Of a DNA stretch of 16,647 nucleotides, positions 1 to 10,199 are shown one piece after another. The stretch lies in assembly GCA_025201705.1 (NCBI GenBank), contig MU617289.1:1-16647 (forward strand), written 5' to 3'. Position 1 is the stretch's first letter; each line of letters begins with the position of its first letter. Below the pieces are notes generated by a model that saw only the letters and a program-made list of their open reading frames with translations, was not told where the DNA came from and made no database searches. The position numbers and the translations under genes are program-made. The stretch is from Dissophora ornata. Lineage: Eukaryota; Mortierellomycota; Mortierellomycetes; Mortierellales; Mortierellaceae.

Positions 1-649
1 GTTTTTTTTTTTTCAAGCGCCTTCGGCTATGGGGGAAAAGAGAAAGGGAAGGAAGGAGAAGGAACGAACAGAGTTACGGATGTTATTTACTTACTCTGAT
101 GAAACATGCCGCAGAGTCTAGAATTCTGTGGCGCTCGCATCCCAATTCCGTCGTTTCCTTGCTACCTTTCGGTCTTAGAAAAGTGAGCAGTTGCAAAGAG
201 ATGGGAGAGAAAGCCAGTGATGAAATGTCAACTGACGCGGAAATGGTTAACCTTGATAATAAATGTGTCAGCGTATCAGCGTGCGTGTACTCACTCTCCG
301 TTCACTTTCTTCAGCCAACCTCACACTCCAGATTCTGTTTGTCGCACAATCCAAAGCTTCATCAATCGATTTTTGTGCATAGCCGGAATATAAAAGGGCT
401 AGCTACCCCACCCATTTTTTGCTGTTTCTCTCTTTGCCCCTTTTGCACCTGTTACAAATCTCCTCTCACAATTCGACACCTTTTGGTAAGGACTGAGCTG
501 GCCATCCTCATTACTCATTTTGTTCATTCGTCCTTGTTCATTGAACATCTTCCCCATTGTCGAAGGTGCACTGTTTCCGTTCAACCTTAAACGTGTTTCT
601 AATTAATATCTGGCGTTCATCTCCGCTTCTTTCCCCACAACGTCTTCAG
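1..649. other. Upstream region of the acetyl-CoA synthetase gene, no gene seen
   Basis: This stretch holds no coding sequence I can support. The open frames in it are short, low in coding character and match no family I know. It begins with a T-run and an A/G-rich block. It contains a CCAAT pentamer at 142-146 and a good TATA-like sequence, TATAAAAGG, at 389-397. The second box could serve a longer transcript than the one implied by the TATA at 650. A GTAAGT-like donor lies on the minus strand at 89-94, but no coding exon precedes it. I see no obvious paired binding site for an acetate-responsive regulator by eye. Confidence 0.5.
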
Positions 650-657
650 TATATAAA
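650..657 (+). promoter_or_regulatory. TATA-like box of the acetyl-CoA synthetase gene
   Basis: The sequence TATATAAA lies 49 bases upstream of the start codon at 706. No ATG lies between the two, so a transcript starting about 30 bases downstream would have a short clean leader. The assignment rests on sequence and spacing only. The alternative is the TATAAAAGG at 389-397. Confidence 0.45.
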
Positions 658-705
658 CAGCACACATCCGTTTCACGCAAGAAGCGCAAAAGAAGTAAAC
701 TCACT

Positions 706-3091
706 ATGGCCGAGGAACATATCAACGACATCCTTCACCCAGTCCCTAAGCGACTTTTGGACCCCGCTCAATGCCCTGAGCCCTATGTTTCCTCCATGGA
801 GCAGTACAAGGAGATGTACCGTCAAAGTCTCGAGGAGCCTGACCAATTCTTCGGCAAGGTACAGTTTCTTTTGCTGACCGATTAGCAGCTATATCATGTC
901 GTGGAAAGCACATCGCCGTTGGGGAGGATTATTTTTTGCATGATCAAATGTTCAAGGGGGGAGGCAGTCGTTATCAAGATCGCCACAAAAAATGTTTTTG
1001 TTGCGCACCGCCCTCTCACAGCCCATGCTTTTTTTGTTTGTTTTTGCACATGACTAATGCCTTCCCTCTCTGCCAAAAATAAATAGCTTGCTACGGACCT
1101 CTTGTCGTGGTCCAAGCCATTCCACACTGTCCGCCACGGAAGTCTTCAACATGGCGATATTGCCTGGTTCTTGGATGGTCAATTGAACGCCTCGTACAAC
1201 TGTGTTGATCGTCACGCGCTCGCCACACCAGACAAGGTTCGCATGAAAACATCCCATAGCTTCTGTCGAGAAGCTGATAACAGAACAAAAGGCGGATTGT
1301 TTATTTCTCCACACACCTTCCTGGCTCAACACTAACCCGCATTCCCCACGCCCTCTTCAACCTTTTTTGTTGTCTTTTATAATTCGTACGTGACATGGGA
1401 AAAAATTGTCACAGGTCGCCATTATTTACGAGGCCGACGAGCCCAACCAGTCCGAGAACATCACCTACGGCGAGTTGCTTCGTCAGGTCTGCCAACTGTC
1501 TGGAGCCCTTCTCGCCCATGGCATCCGCAAGGGCGACACTGTTGCGATCTACATGCCCATGATCCCCGAGGCCGTGGTCGCGCTCTTGGCTTGTACCCGT
1601 ATCGGCGCTCTGCATTCCGTCGTCTTTGCAGGTTTCTCGGCCGAGGCCCTTCGTGACCGTGTCCAGGATGGCAGCTCCCGTGTCGTGTTGACAGCAGACC
1701 AGGGCAAACGTGGAGGCAAGACGATCGAGACCAAGAGGATTGTGGACGATGCCTTGAAGGAATGCCCCACGGTCAAGTCCGTCATTGTCTGTCAACGTAC
1801 AGGCGCTGATGTGCCCATGACGGACGGAAGGGATTTCTGGTGGGGTGATGAGGTGTCGAAGCAGCCAAGCTATACGCCTGCGGTGGCCATGCATTCAGAA
1901 GATCCCATGTTCTTGCTGTACACCTCTGGATCAACTGGCAAGCCAAAGGGCGTGATGCACACGACCGCTGGTTATTTGTTGGGCGCCGCTGCGACGGTCA
2001 AGTACGTGTTTGATTACCACCCTGGAGATATCTTTGCCTGCATGGCGGATGTCGGCTGGATCACTGGACACACTTATATTGTTTATGGCCCTCTTGCCCT
2101 GGGTGCAACCACGGTCCTCTTTGAGTCCATCCCCACCTACCCAACTCCATCTCGCTACTGGGAACTGATTGCGAAGCACAAGGTCACACAGTTCTATACT
2201 GCCCCTACCGCGATTCGTGCTCTGCGCCGCTTGGGTGACGAATGGGTTGAGGGTCACGATCTCTCCAGTCTCCGTGTCCTCGGAACTGTCGGTGAGCCCA
2301 TCAACCCAGAGGCCTGGAACTGGTACAACGAGAAAGTCGGCAAGGGTCGCTGCGCCATTGTCGATACCTACTGGCAGACCGAGACAGGATCCAACATCAT
2401 CACCCCTCTTCCCGGTGCTATCCCTACCAAGGCCGGTTCCGCCACGCTGCCATTCTTCGGAATCGAACTCGCGGTTCTGGATCCCGTCACTGGAAAGGAG
2501 ATGATCGGCAATGATGTGACCGGTGTGTTGGCCGTCAAGCGTGCCTGGCCCTCGATTGCACGCACGATCTACAACAACCACCAGCGCTTCATCGAGACCT
2601 ACCTGAAGCCTTACCCAGGATACTACTTCACAGGCGATGGCGCCACACGCGACAAGGATGGATACATCTGGGTCCGTGGCCGTGTCGACGATGTGATCAA
2701 CGTCTCTGGTCATCGTCTCTCGACGGCCGAGATCGAATCCGCCTTGATTATGCACCATGCTGTGGCCGAGACCGCCGTCATTGGCGCACACGACGAGGTC
2801 ACGGGTCAATGCATTCACGCCTTCGTGTGCTTGAAGCCCGGAGTTTCGTTGTTGCATGCAGGTGATCTGAGCAAGGAGTTGGTGTTGCAGGTCAGGAAGG
2901 TCATTGGACCCTTCGCAGCACCAAAGAAGATTTACTTGGTCGAGGACTTGCCAAAGACAAGGTCCGGAAAGCTGATGCGAAGAATTCTGAGAAAGATTGT
3001 TGCGGGCGAGACAGATTCTCTGGGCGATATCTCCACCTTGGCAGACCCCAGCGTCGTCGAAGTGTTGATTGCCAGAGTGGCCAAGGCGTAA
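706..3091 (+). CDS. ACS1: Acetyl-CoA synthetase (acetate--CoA ligase, AMP-forming), three exons
   Basis: Activates acetate with ATP to acetyl-AMP and then transfers it to CoA, supplying acetyl-CoA for the glyoxylate cycle, lipids and histone acetylation. Exons are 706-858, 1087-1236 and 1415-3091 (introns 228 and 178 nt). All junctions keep frame and give 659 residues, normal for fungal Acs. The start gives [14 protein letters not shown], and the N-terminal domain continues across both introns ([29 protein letters not shown]). The ATP-binding P-loop [10 protein letters not shown] lies at about residues 271-280. WQTETG lies at 421-426; Trp421 matches the tryptophan that limits the pocket to acetate in bacterial Acs. 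The hinge region [14 protein letters not shown] starts at 523. PKTRSGK ends at Lys620, the equivalent of the acetylatable catalytic lysine (Lys609 in Salmonella Acs). There is no C-terminal SKL-type peroxisomal signal and no evident mitochondrial presequence, so a cytosolic or nuclear location is inferred. It is convergent with the regulator downstream. Confidence 0.97.
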
Positions 3092-3441
3092 AATCGAAGA
3101 AAGCAAAAACTAAAAAGAGAGACTTAGGTCTACAGTATATATCCCACAACGTGTAAATACGCCAATAAAAAATATGGAAGACACCATGTTCTACCAGGAG
3201 GAGGTAAAGAATGCAACGAAAATGAACTAGAAAAACAAATCTTTATATATACAAGGAATATTCTAACTATCGTATATGTCCCTTACGCGCATCCGTGACA
3301 GGACAGACATGGGGTTTATCGGATCACTCATGATCGCCATCGCTGTTGTTATTACCGGTATGGCTGATGCAAGTGTCGCTATTATTATTATTGTTTGTTG
3401 GACTTGCCAATTATCGTACATTGTTTGGAGTCCCGCTCTCG
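3092..3441. other. Convergent 3' spacer between acetyl-CoA synthetase and regulator genes
   Basis: These 350 bases lie between two stop codons that face each other, so they must hold both 3' untranslated regions. The plus-strand gene has an AATAAA at 3164-3169. I found no exact AATAAA for the minus-strand gene. The nearest variants read on that strand are GATAAA at 3315-3320 and an AATAATAAT run near 3381-3393. Transcript ends may overlap here, giving sense-antisense 3' ends. Confidence 0.5.
3164..3169 (+). terminator. Poly(A) signal of acetyl-CoA synthetase
   Basis: An exact AATAAA lies 72 bases after the TAA stop at 3089-3091, followed by an A-rich stretch. This is a normal position for a fungal polyadenylation signal. 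Confidence 0.6.
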
Positions 3442-6400
3442 TCATCGACGTCCCGCATCAGGGATGTGTAACGTCTGCTGGCGCTGGCGCTGGATCGAGA
3501 GGCGCTGTTGCTGAAGTGGATACTGATGTGGATGATCTCCAACTGGAAACGGATTCTTCTGTATCAGTTGTTGTTGTTGCTTCCACTGCAGTAGCTCGAT
3601 TTGTCCCTGTTGCTGTTGATGCCATTGCTGGGACAACGCATGCGCACCCAACGGTCGCTGCTGCTGTTGCTGAACCTGTTGCTGCTGCTCCTCAGTCGCG
3701 CTGTCCTCGGTCTCAAGATCGAGGCCATCCAAGTCCATTTCAGGCTGTGGAGATTCACTCGCGCTGATATTGATACTCTGCAGCGACTGTTGCGGCCGCT
3801 GCAGTTGGCCTTGACCCGACTGCGGTGGCCATGAGAATTGTGAGTTGGCAGGAACAGTAAACGATCCAGAATGATTGGGGATCCACATCGACTGGGAGAC
3901 ATCCTGGAATACCATTTGTGTTTGTTGTTGGGTTGTGTTACCAAGACCTTGGAAACGTTGCTGCATTGGCTGTTGCTGACGCTGCTGTCGGTACAGCTGT
4001 TGGAAATACGCAGACTGACCGTCAATCGAGGACGCATCGTACAGCACGTTAGCAGCAGAGCTGAACGGAACTGTGGACCCCGAACCCTGTAGAAGCGACT
4101 GTATGGACGAGGAAGTCGCATTATGACGCCCAGTGGCCCCAAGTTGGCCCATCAGTCCATCCAGGGGGTCGATGTTCTTCTTCATTAAGGACTCCGGAGT
4201 CTCGTTCATGTTCAATCCAAAGTCGTCGAAACTATTCTGACCGATATGAGATTGCCGCGATTGAAGTCCGGTTGCACCTTGCGGTAAGCCATATCCAGAA
4301 AACTCAAACCTCATCAGCAAGTTGGCGCCAGCCAAATTTGCATGCCCCTGTCCATAAGAAGATGAAGGCTGTTGAGGCTGTTGTTCAAGGTGGCCCATCA
4401 TCATCTGATAGTCCGCAGATCCTGCCGTATTCACAGAAGCAGTCATCGTGTCCTGGACCGATCCGTCGGTCGACATAGATACAGAGTCTTCTCTTGTCAT
4501 ATATGGCGACGACGAAGCCGAAGACGACGCTGACGAGGATGCAGGAACAACCAGGGAGCTATAGGAGGTGATAGAGTTCGACAAAGGAATTGTCATAGAG
4601 CCGATGGGAGTGGATGGGTGGTCCTGATAGAGCTGGTAGGTGTGGAACGTGTGCTGCGGTTGCTGTTGGTGATAATAGGGATCTCGATGTTGTGCCAAGG
4701 GGGCCTGTTGCTGCTGCTGTGGCAGCGATACCATCAATGGCTGGTGTGGATCCTGAGGCTGTCGCGGCACAAATGGTACCGAAGCCTCATCCTCCATCGC
4801 CGATGGTATTTCGAAGGACGCTGTCGTGGAGAGGGTTACCATTCTTGGGTCGAACCTGACACCGCTGCTGCTGCTGCCGCTGTTCCTCTTTTGACCACCA
4901 TTAACCGTCACTCCAGAGCCTGCAGGAGCTTTAGTATCAGAATCGGCCTTGAGAGTCGCTTCTCTCGCAGGGTCTCTATTAGCACCACTGGAAGCAGCTG
5001 TGGTCGCACGAGATGAAGTATTTGTAGAACTTCGCTTCTTTCGAGCTCCTTGCTTCTTCTGGGCAGCTTCATCTATGGCTTGGGGTAGTTTTGGTGGCGG
5101 TTTCTGGCCTACAAATCCAGCTGCCACGTGGGGACGCTTCACGGTGCTGTTGAGAGTACTGCTATTCTTTTTCGCTTCAGATTTGCCCCGCTTCTTCACC
5201 TCCTATTGAAGACAGTTGTCAATTGTCGACATGAGGGTATAATCAGTATCGGTGGCCGTAACAAGTGCTAGAGAAAATGTGCGTTTGCGTGTGTGTGTGT
5301 GTAGGGGGTTACCTTGGACAGCTTCTTTTGAGGCTTGTTGCCGTCAGAGACATCAGCGCTGCTTTCCCTCGAGGACTGTCCTTGTAGTTGGGACACGAGG
5401 GTCATAGCCAGAGGCCTGGCAGTGCCCAGCAACATTTCGATGCGCTTCATGTGCTCGACATAATCCTGGGTTGTCGGCTGGTGCTGCTGATCCAGCGCGG
5501 CTTGCATAACTGCCGAAACAAGAGAGGTTTTTGCAAGTTGATCTTGTGGCGACATCATTAAGTCCCGCTGCCGCTGCTCTAGTCCCTGAGTGATGACAGA
5601 CAACCCTCTCTTTTCGGTCCCTGACTGACCATCGCTTGGAAAAAATTCCGCTATGTGTTGCTTTTGTTGTTGCTGGATAAGCTGCGAGCTATTCGTGCCA
5701 TGTGCAATGAAGTCTGCTGCTCCAGGGATGATATCTAATAGCATTTCAACCCTTCTAAAGCGCTCTAAATGCTCCTGGTCTTGCGCACCTGTCAAGGCCC
5801 CCCTGCCTCCAGCCAACAACGGACGACTCTCTCCTTGCGGCGAGGGGATATTTAGCAAGAAGGACGACAAGGGGGCGCTGTTGCTGCTGTGCCTTTGAGA
5901 TTTGGCGGCGCGAGGCGACCGCCCATCCTTGCCTGTCTCAGTTCGGCTCCGTTTCGTCTTTCCTGCGACAGTCGGCGTATTTGATCTTGAGGATCCTGAC
6001 GATGGTGAGGATGGTGAATCCCCCTCGTCAGTGTTCTTGGCATTGCTGTTATTCTTGGCGTTGTTGAGGAGTGAGGGCGGGGTGCGGATGCACTCGCGCT
6101 TCGAATGCTGACACGAGTTGCAGGGCGACTCGCGGTCACAGCGGATCCTTCGGTACCTGCACCAGTCGCAGACTAAACAAGAGCAAAACATCAATAACAA
6201 AAAAAGGTTGTAAGGTTCATTGTTAATGTTTATGATGACGATGATAGATCATGGTTGGTACAGGAGAGGACATCATATGAGTATTAAGGTTTCCGGACAG
6301 ATTCCCAGGGCAGAGTGATAGAAAGCAGTAAGGAACAACATAAACGTATAACGCAGCTCAACAGATCAAGACCATCATCCGTTACCTTGGTTGACATTTA

Positions 6401-6902
6401 GCCGCTTGCGATACGCAGCGCTGTGCGCAGGACTGAGATTCTGTGGCATCTCTTTCTTCTTGATCGTCGTCGCATTCGCGGATGGTTGAATGATTTGTTG
6501 CTGCAGAAGCTGCTGTCTCAGCTCTGGCTGCCGTGCAAGCGACGGCATGCCTGGTGTAACTATGCCATCAACAAGGGTGCCACCAATACTAGCCTGCACC
6601 AAGTCCTCGAACGATTTCTCGATGACACTTGCCGGCAATGCCTCAGTGTGGCCGATCAGCGCCATCCCTGCCGCTGTTGTTCTACTTAACGTAGAAGTGG
6701 CTCTCATCCCACCGTTGGCTGTATCTGTCGCAACGCCGGCATACTCCTGTTGCTGCTGCTGCTGTTGGTGCTCAGCTCCAGCTTGTGGTGTAAAGGATGA
6801 GGCAGCTGCGGAAGAGGTTGAGCTGGAAGAAGAGGCTGATGAAGTCGAGTTTTTGATACTCGGTTTTGGATCACGGACGCTTGGGAGACCCGAAAATGTC
6901 AT
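3442..6902 (-). CDS. Zn(2)-Cys(6) (Gal4-type) transcription factor, Gln/Ser-rich, three exons
   Basis: A predicted nuclear DNA-binding regulator; target genes are unknown. On the minus strand the exons are 6902-6386, 6172-5313 and 5202-3442, with introns of 213 and 110 nt. Joined frames give 1045 residues. Residues 1-172 are low-complexity Ser/Gln/Ala. Exon 1 ends one base into codon 173, and exon 2 completes it and opens the zinc cluster. The spacing is C-x2-C-x6-C-x5-C-x2-C-x6-C with cysteines at 174, 177, 184, 190, 193 and 200, a perfect match to the family. Basic clusters at about 244-266, 461-470 and 508-516 could be nuclear localisation signals. Two similar amphipathic helices with an R-[VI]-E-M-L-L core lie at about 306-330 and 408-430. 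The C-terminal half (about 560-1045) is Gln/Ser-rich with several CAG-coded Gln runs, as in activation domains. I see no fungal-specific transcription factor (middle homology) domain. The start at 6902 gives an A at -3, but an additional upstream exon cannot be excluded. Confidence 0.88.
5289..5302. repeat. (GT)7 dinucleotide repeat in intron 2 of the regulator gene
   Basis: Seven GT units (AC on the coding strand) lie about ten bases inside the 5' end of the 110-nt intron (5203-5312). A short microsatellite, possibly polymorphic in length, right beside the splice donor. Confidence 0.8.
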
Positions 6903-6973
6903 GTTGAATGACTTTGATCAGGAAGAAACGAGGTTGGAGGATAGTGGTGGTAAAAGGGAGTATGCTGACGCAT
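6899..6973 (-). CDS. Possible 24-codon upstream ORF of the regulator gene
   Basis: On the minus strand an ATG at 6973-6971 opens a frame of 24 codons. It ends in TGA at 6901-6899, which overlaps the ATG of the regulator (6902-6900) as ATGA. The two frames differ. If transcription starts upstream of 6973, ribosomes would meet this start first, and the overlapping stop/start is the arrangement used for termination-reinitiation or translational repression. The sequence shows the geometry; a regulatory role is inferred. It resembles no known peptide. Confidence 0.4.
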   Translation of the reverse strand: MRQHTPFYHHYPPTSFLPDQSHST

Positions 6974-7870
6974 CGACTATGAGGAAAAAGAGGACGAGAT
7001 AGCACGGTCCTTTGAGGGCGTGCGATGCCAGCGAAGTAGCTTTGGAGACGTTCCCCTGTTGACAAGCCGATTAGCTACTCGCCTGAACAAGCTGAGGAAA
7101 GGAGGTTGACAATTGGGTCGGTGGCACACAGTTTTGTCTGACGTGAAAGTGGAAAAGAATATGTCCAGATCGGCAGGGGACAATGGTGCCTGGATTTTTT
7201 TGTCGGATCCCTCAAGGAGATGGAATAAGAGTGCTACACAAGGACAGGCGCGGGGCGATATGTAGCAATTGAGCGAGGGCAGATACGAAGGAGAGGGGAT
7301 GGAGTAACGACTTTCAGCGTGGGGCGAAGGGGAAAGTGGATCGAGGTGTGCATTCGATCACGAAGTGTGCATTCCTGAATTCAATAGCAGGCGATGAACA
7401 GAAACGAGGCGATGCAGTGGTGCGGGAAGAGGGTAGGTGTCAGCAGTTCTGGGGGGGATGCCGACGACAAGGATGTGGGGATGTCTCTTCGACGATTGGT
7501 TTTTGAATGAACAGTAGGAAGAAGAGCAGCAGAGAAAATGTCACGGAAGTAAAGATATTGCCGCACCCCCTCTTTATTGTGCTCGCGAAAAGGAGATGGG
7601 AGGGAAAGAGAGCTCTGCCTGAGAAAAAATGCTACACTCGAACTGCAAAAAGTGCAGCAACACACAACGAACCAGCAACTTTCGAGGGGACAGCCACCAC
7701 AAATGAATACGTTGCTCAGGAACCCCGACTCGATGCTGCCAGCGCTGGATGATGATGGTAATGGCGACTGATCCTTGCAAAGAAATCAGACAGATCGAGA
7801 TACATCCTGCTGCTCGAAACACGAGGGCGGATGACTGTGCATGAAAAAGAGAGGTTTATAATAATATACC
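6974..7870 (-). promoter_or_regulatory. Presumed promoter and leader region of the regulator gene
   Basis: This region lies directly upstream of the minus-strand regulator. No protein gene is supported: the open frames on the minus strand near 6871-7183 start with TTG rather than ATG and match no family. Read on the minus strand, CCAAT boxes occur at 7112-7116 and 7495-7499. A TATA-like A/T stretch lies at 7855-7868, almost 1 kb from the start codon. Which of these is used is unknown; the coordinates are a convenience, not a measured promoter. Confidence 0.3.
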
Positions 7871-9467
7871 CATTCGTGAGCATTTTTTAGGGTGTATGCA
7901 AAAAATGCTTAACGCACCACGGGCTTTCATCAAAAACGCCGCCAGCTCTCTGGTCATCGCTGCAGAAAATATGAGCAACAGGCTGCTCCATCAATAGGCA
8001 CGTTTGCCTCGGCATATTGTGGCTATGGGATATAGTTAGGCGTGAGAACTGGTCATGAGACAGGCCCTTTCTCGGGCTAAAGTTCAAACGGCTCGTTTGT
8101 TCTCATGTACTCCCAGTCAGACAAAGTCTCCAGTGATGGGATCATAGACAGCACAGACAGACTTTGACAAGAAGAAAAAAAAAAGACCATATGCCATCGT
8201 ACTAGATGGAAGAAAGGTCATTATTGGGTGACCGGTCGTTACTCAATGCAGGAAAACAAGGCTGTAGGGCGCAAGTTTCCGTCTTCCCACACTTTGCTTT
8301 TGTCCAATCAGCAGCACGGCGCCATCTTGTCTTCGGAAGACGAAGCAATAACAGAAATCATAAAAAAAATGAAGCAAGAATAAAAACTGGGGTCAAACTT
8401 CAATATGCCTACGGTTAACGGCAATAACCCCGCCACAAAGTTTTCTGATTCGTAGCCTCCGGCTTGTTTTCTTCTAAAATATGGGAGAAGCGTTATGAGG
8501 AACGAGTTTCTACGTAGGGCTCGGAGCAAAAAGGGATGCCAGTGCAAGTGTTTTCGAGCGAGCAGAAACGATACCCCGAGATATCCCCTCCTGCACGACG
8601 TCATTCGGCGGCATCGAGCTGAGCTTGCGGATTGGTCAAAAACTTTGAACGGGATACGGGCCATCGGAGTCACGCCTCTTTCTCGCCTTTGGAAAATGGA
8701 TCAGACCAGAATCCTAACCGAATCTAGAACGATGGTGCTTCTAAACGACGACTGATCCTGTCTAGACAATGGCTCGTTGTCGCCAAGCAAAGAGGGTCTG
8801 AAACCGAATGAGGTGACACAGAACAGGAAACGAGGCGCAGCCAAGTCGACCAACCTCACTCTTGCGTACTGCCTACGACATGCGAATCCTCCTCCTCAGC
8901 CTCATCCCTGGAGACTCCCATGCAAATACGGTGCCTTAGAGACCGCCTCCACCGCCATATCTACGACCACACCCACGTCTATAGTAGTTCCAACATTAAG
9001 ATCAACATCTACGTTATTAGGTGTACGACTATCCTAGACCCATACACTGATGTATAAATGCTCTCCAGTAGAAGTATTAGTCGCGCCTTGGTATTATTTA
9101 GCGCCCTCTTATCGTTTTCGCCAACTATTATATGTTTCCGAATACGACACTCTCTCCTTAGCCGAAAGAGAGAGTGGCGGTTGCAGGCACCCTGGAGATG
9201 TGGAGAGTTTGAATCCATTCAAATTGTTGATGATTCCTAATGGCTCATATCGCGTCCAATGTTTTCGATGCATGATGAGTCTGCAAGGTTAGTCTCAAAT
9301 GCTGTAGACTGATATCCTGCCCGAGAGGAGCTTCGAGAGGTATGAGTTTCTAGGGGGTCGTTCTTAATATGAACAAAGTCAAGGTTCATGAGACAGATGA
9401 GATATGAAACTGGGCAGGGAGGTGAAAAGAGGCGAGACGGAGCGTAGAGAACTCAGACATTTACAGG

Positions 9468-9490
9468 TATAACGTCGTTATATGACGTCT
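9468..9490. promoter_or_regulatory. Near-perfect palindrome followed by a CRE-like site
   Basis: TATAACG and its exact reverse complement CGTTATA flank a single T at 9475, giving a 15-base inverted repeat (9468-9482). TGACGTCT, close to the bZIP/CREB site TGACGTCA, directly abuts it at 9483-9490. This could be a protein binding site or chance; no gene start is nearby. Confidence 0.25.
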
Positions 9491-10057
9491 ACGTAAACAG
9501 ACGGGATGTACTACGCAAGCATCGTTCGCACATTCCAATTATTGATGACTTCCCCCCAGGGGCTGGTGTGGATATCCGAAAAGGCGGGGAATATTGCGGG
9601 GAAAGTATTTTGAGGACACGCGACATGGTGGTGGCCATAGTTACGGAGCGAAATGTGATGCCTGCACAGCCCGTAAAAAATAAAAAGTCGTGCTTGCGAT
9701 CGCCATCCCTATTCACCCCCAATCGTACATCTTGAATGCGATAAAACCTCTTGTCGCTATCAACCAACGAGTAATGGATGTGGATTAGCTAGTTTATAAC
9801 ATGAGTTATGGGACTCTACTGATGACTCTGAGTAACTTAAGACATGCGCCTAGGACTATGCCCCTGAGCATTTAGAAAAACACAGATCAATTGCATGCTA
9901 GGTGGCGAGCATGACATATATGAGAAAGGCCCGGGGCACTGCATTTGATCGGTGCTCAGTGGTGGAAAGCGATTGAAACTACTCTGACCTGAAAGGCTCG
10001 TAATGGGTAAAAGGACAACAGAAACGACATGCAATACGGCGACATATGAGCGCGTCT

Positions 10058-10099
10058 CGATTACATCCCTTGCGTAAAAAAAAACGATTACATCCCTTG
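10058..10099. repeat. 15-bp direct repeat around an A-run
   Basis: CGATTACATCCCTTG occurs at 10058-10072 and again at 10085-10099, separated by 12 bases that are mostly A. It looks like a local duplication with an A-run between the copies. Confidence 0.7.
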
Positions 10100-10152
10100 T
10101 GCTCTCTACGTTTCATGAGAACCCCGACAATGCCTTTTCTAGGAAGACATAT

Positions 10153-10199
10153 GCACGTACACATGTACATATACTCCACATGTACAGTACTATACGTGC
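10153..10199. repeat. Nested inverted and direct repeats
   Basis: GCACGTA at 10153-10159 is mirrored by TACGTGC at 10193-10199. Between them CACATGTACA occurs twice (10160-10169 and 10177-10186), and each copy contains the palindromes ACATGT and TGTACA. The 47-base block can form a weak cruciform or hairpin, or present paired binding sites. Confidence 0.55.

Noticed and set aside
89..94. GTAAGT splice donor on the minus strand, suggesting a divergent upstream gene
   Set aside because: The bases that would be the preceding exon have no coding character, and the window ends too soon to test it.
99..590. 163-codon open frame upstream of acetyl-CoA synthetase
   Set aside because: It crosses TATA-like and T-rich promoter sequence and encodes no recognisable protein.
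1931..3106. 391-codon open frame on the minus strand opposite acetyl-CoA synthetase
   Set aside because: It is antisense to a certain gene and arises from the strong codon bias of that exon. It contains no recognisable domain.
8308..8755. Overlapping open frames on both strands (121 codons minus, 86 codons plus)
   Set aside because: Neither shows a domain, splice continuation or coding composition like the exons of the three real genes.
9148..9176. Hairpin with a 9-bp CACTCTCTC/GAGAGAGTG stem
   Set aside because: It is a CT/GA simple-sequence stem with an 11-base loop and no following T-run or nearby gene. A few such stems are expected in this much sequence.
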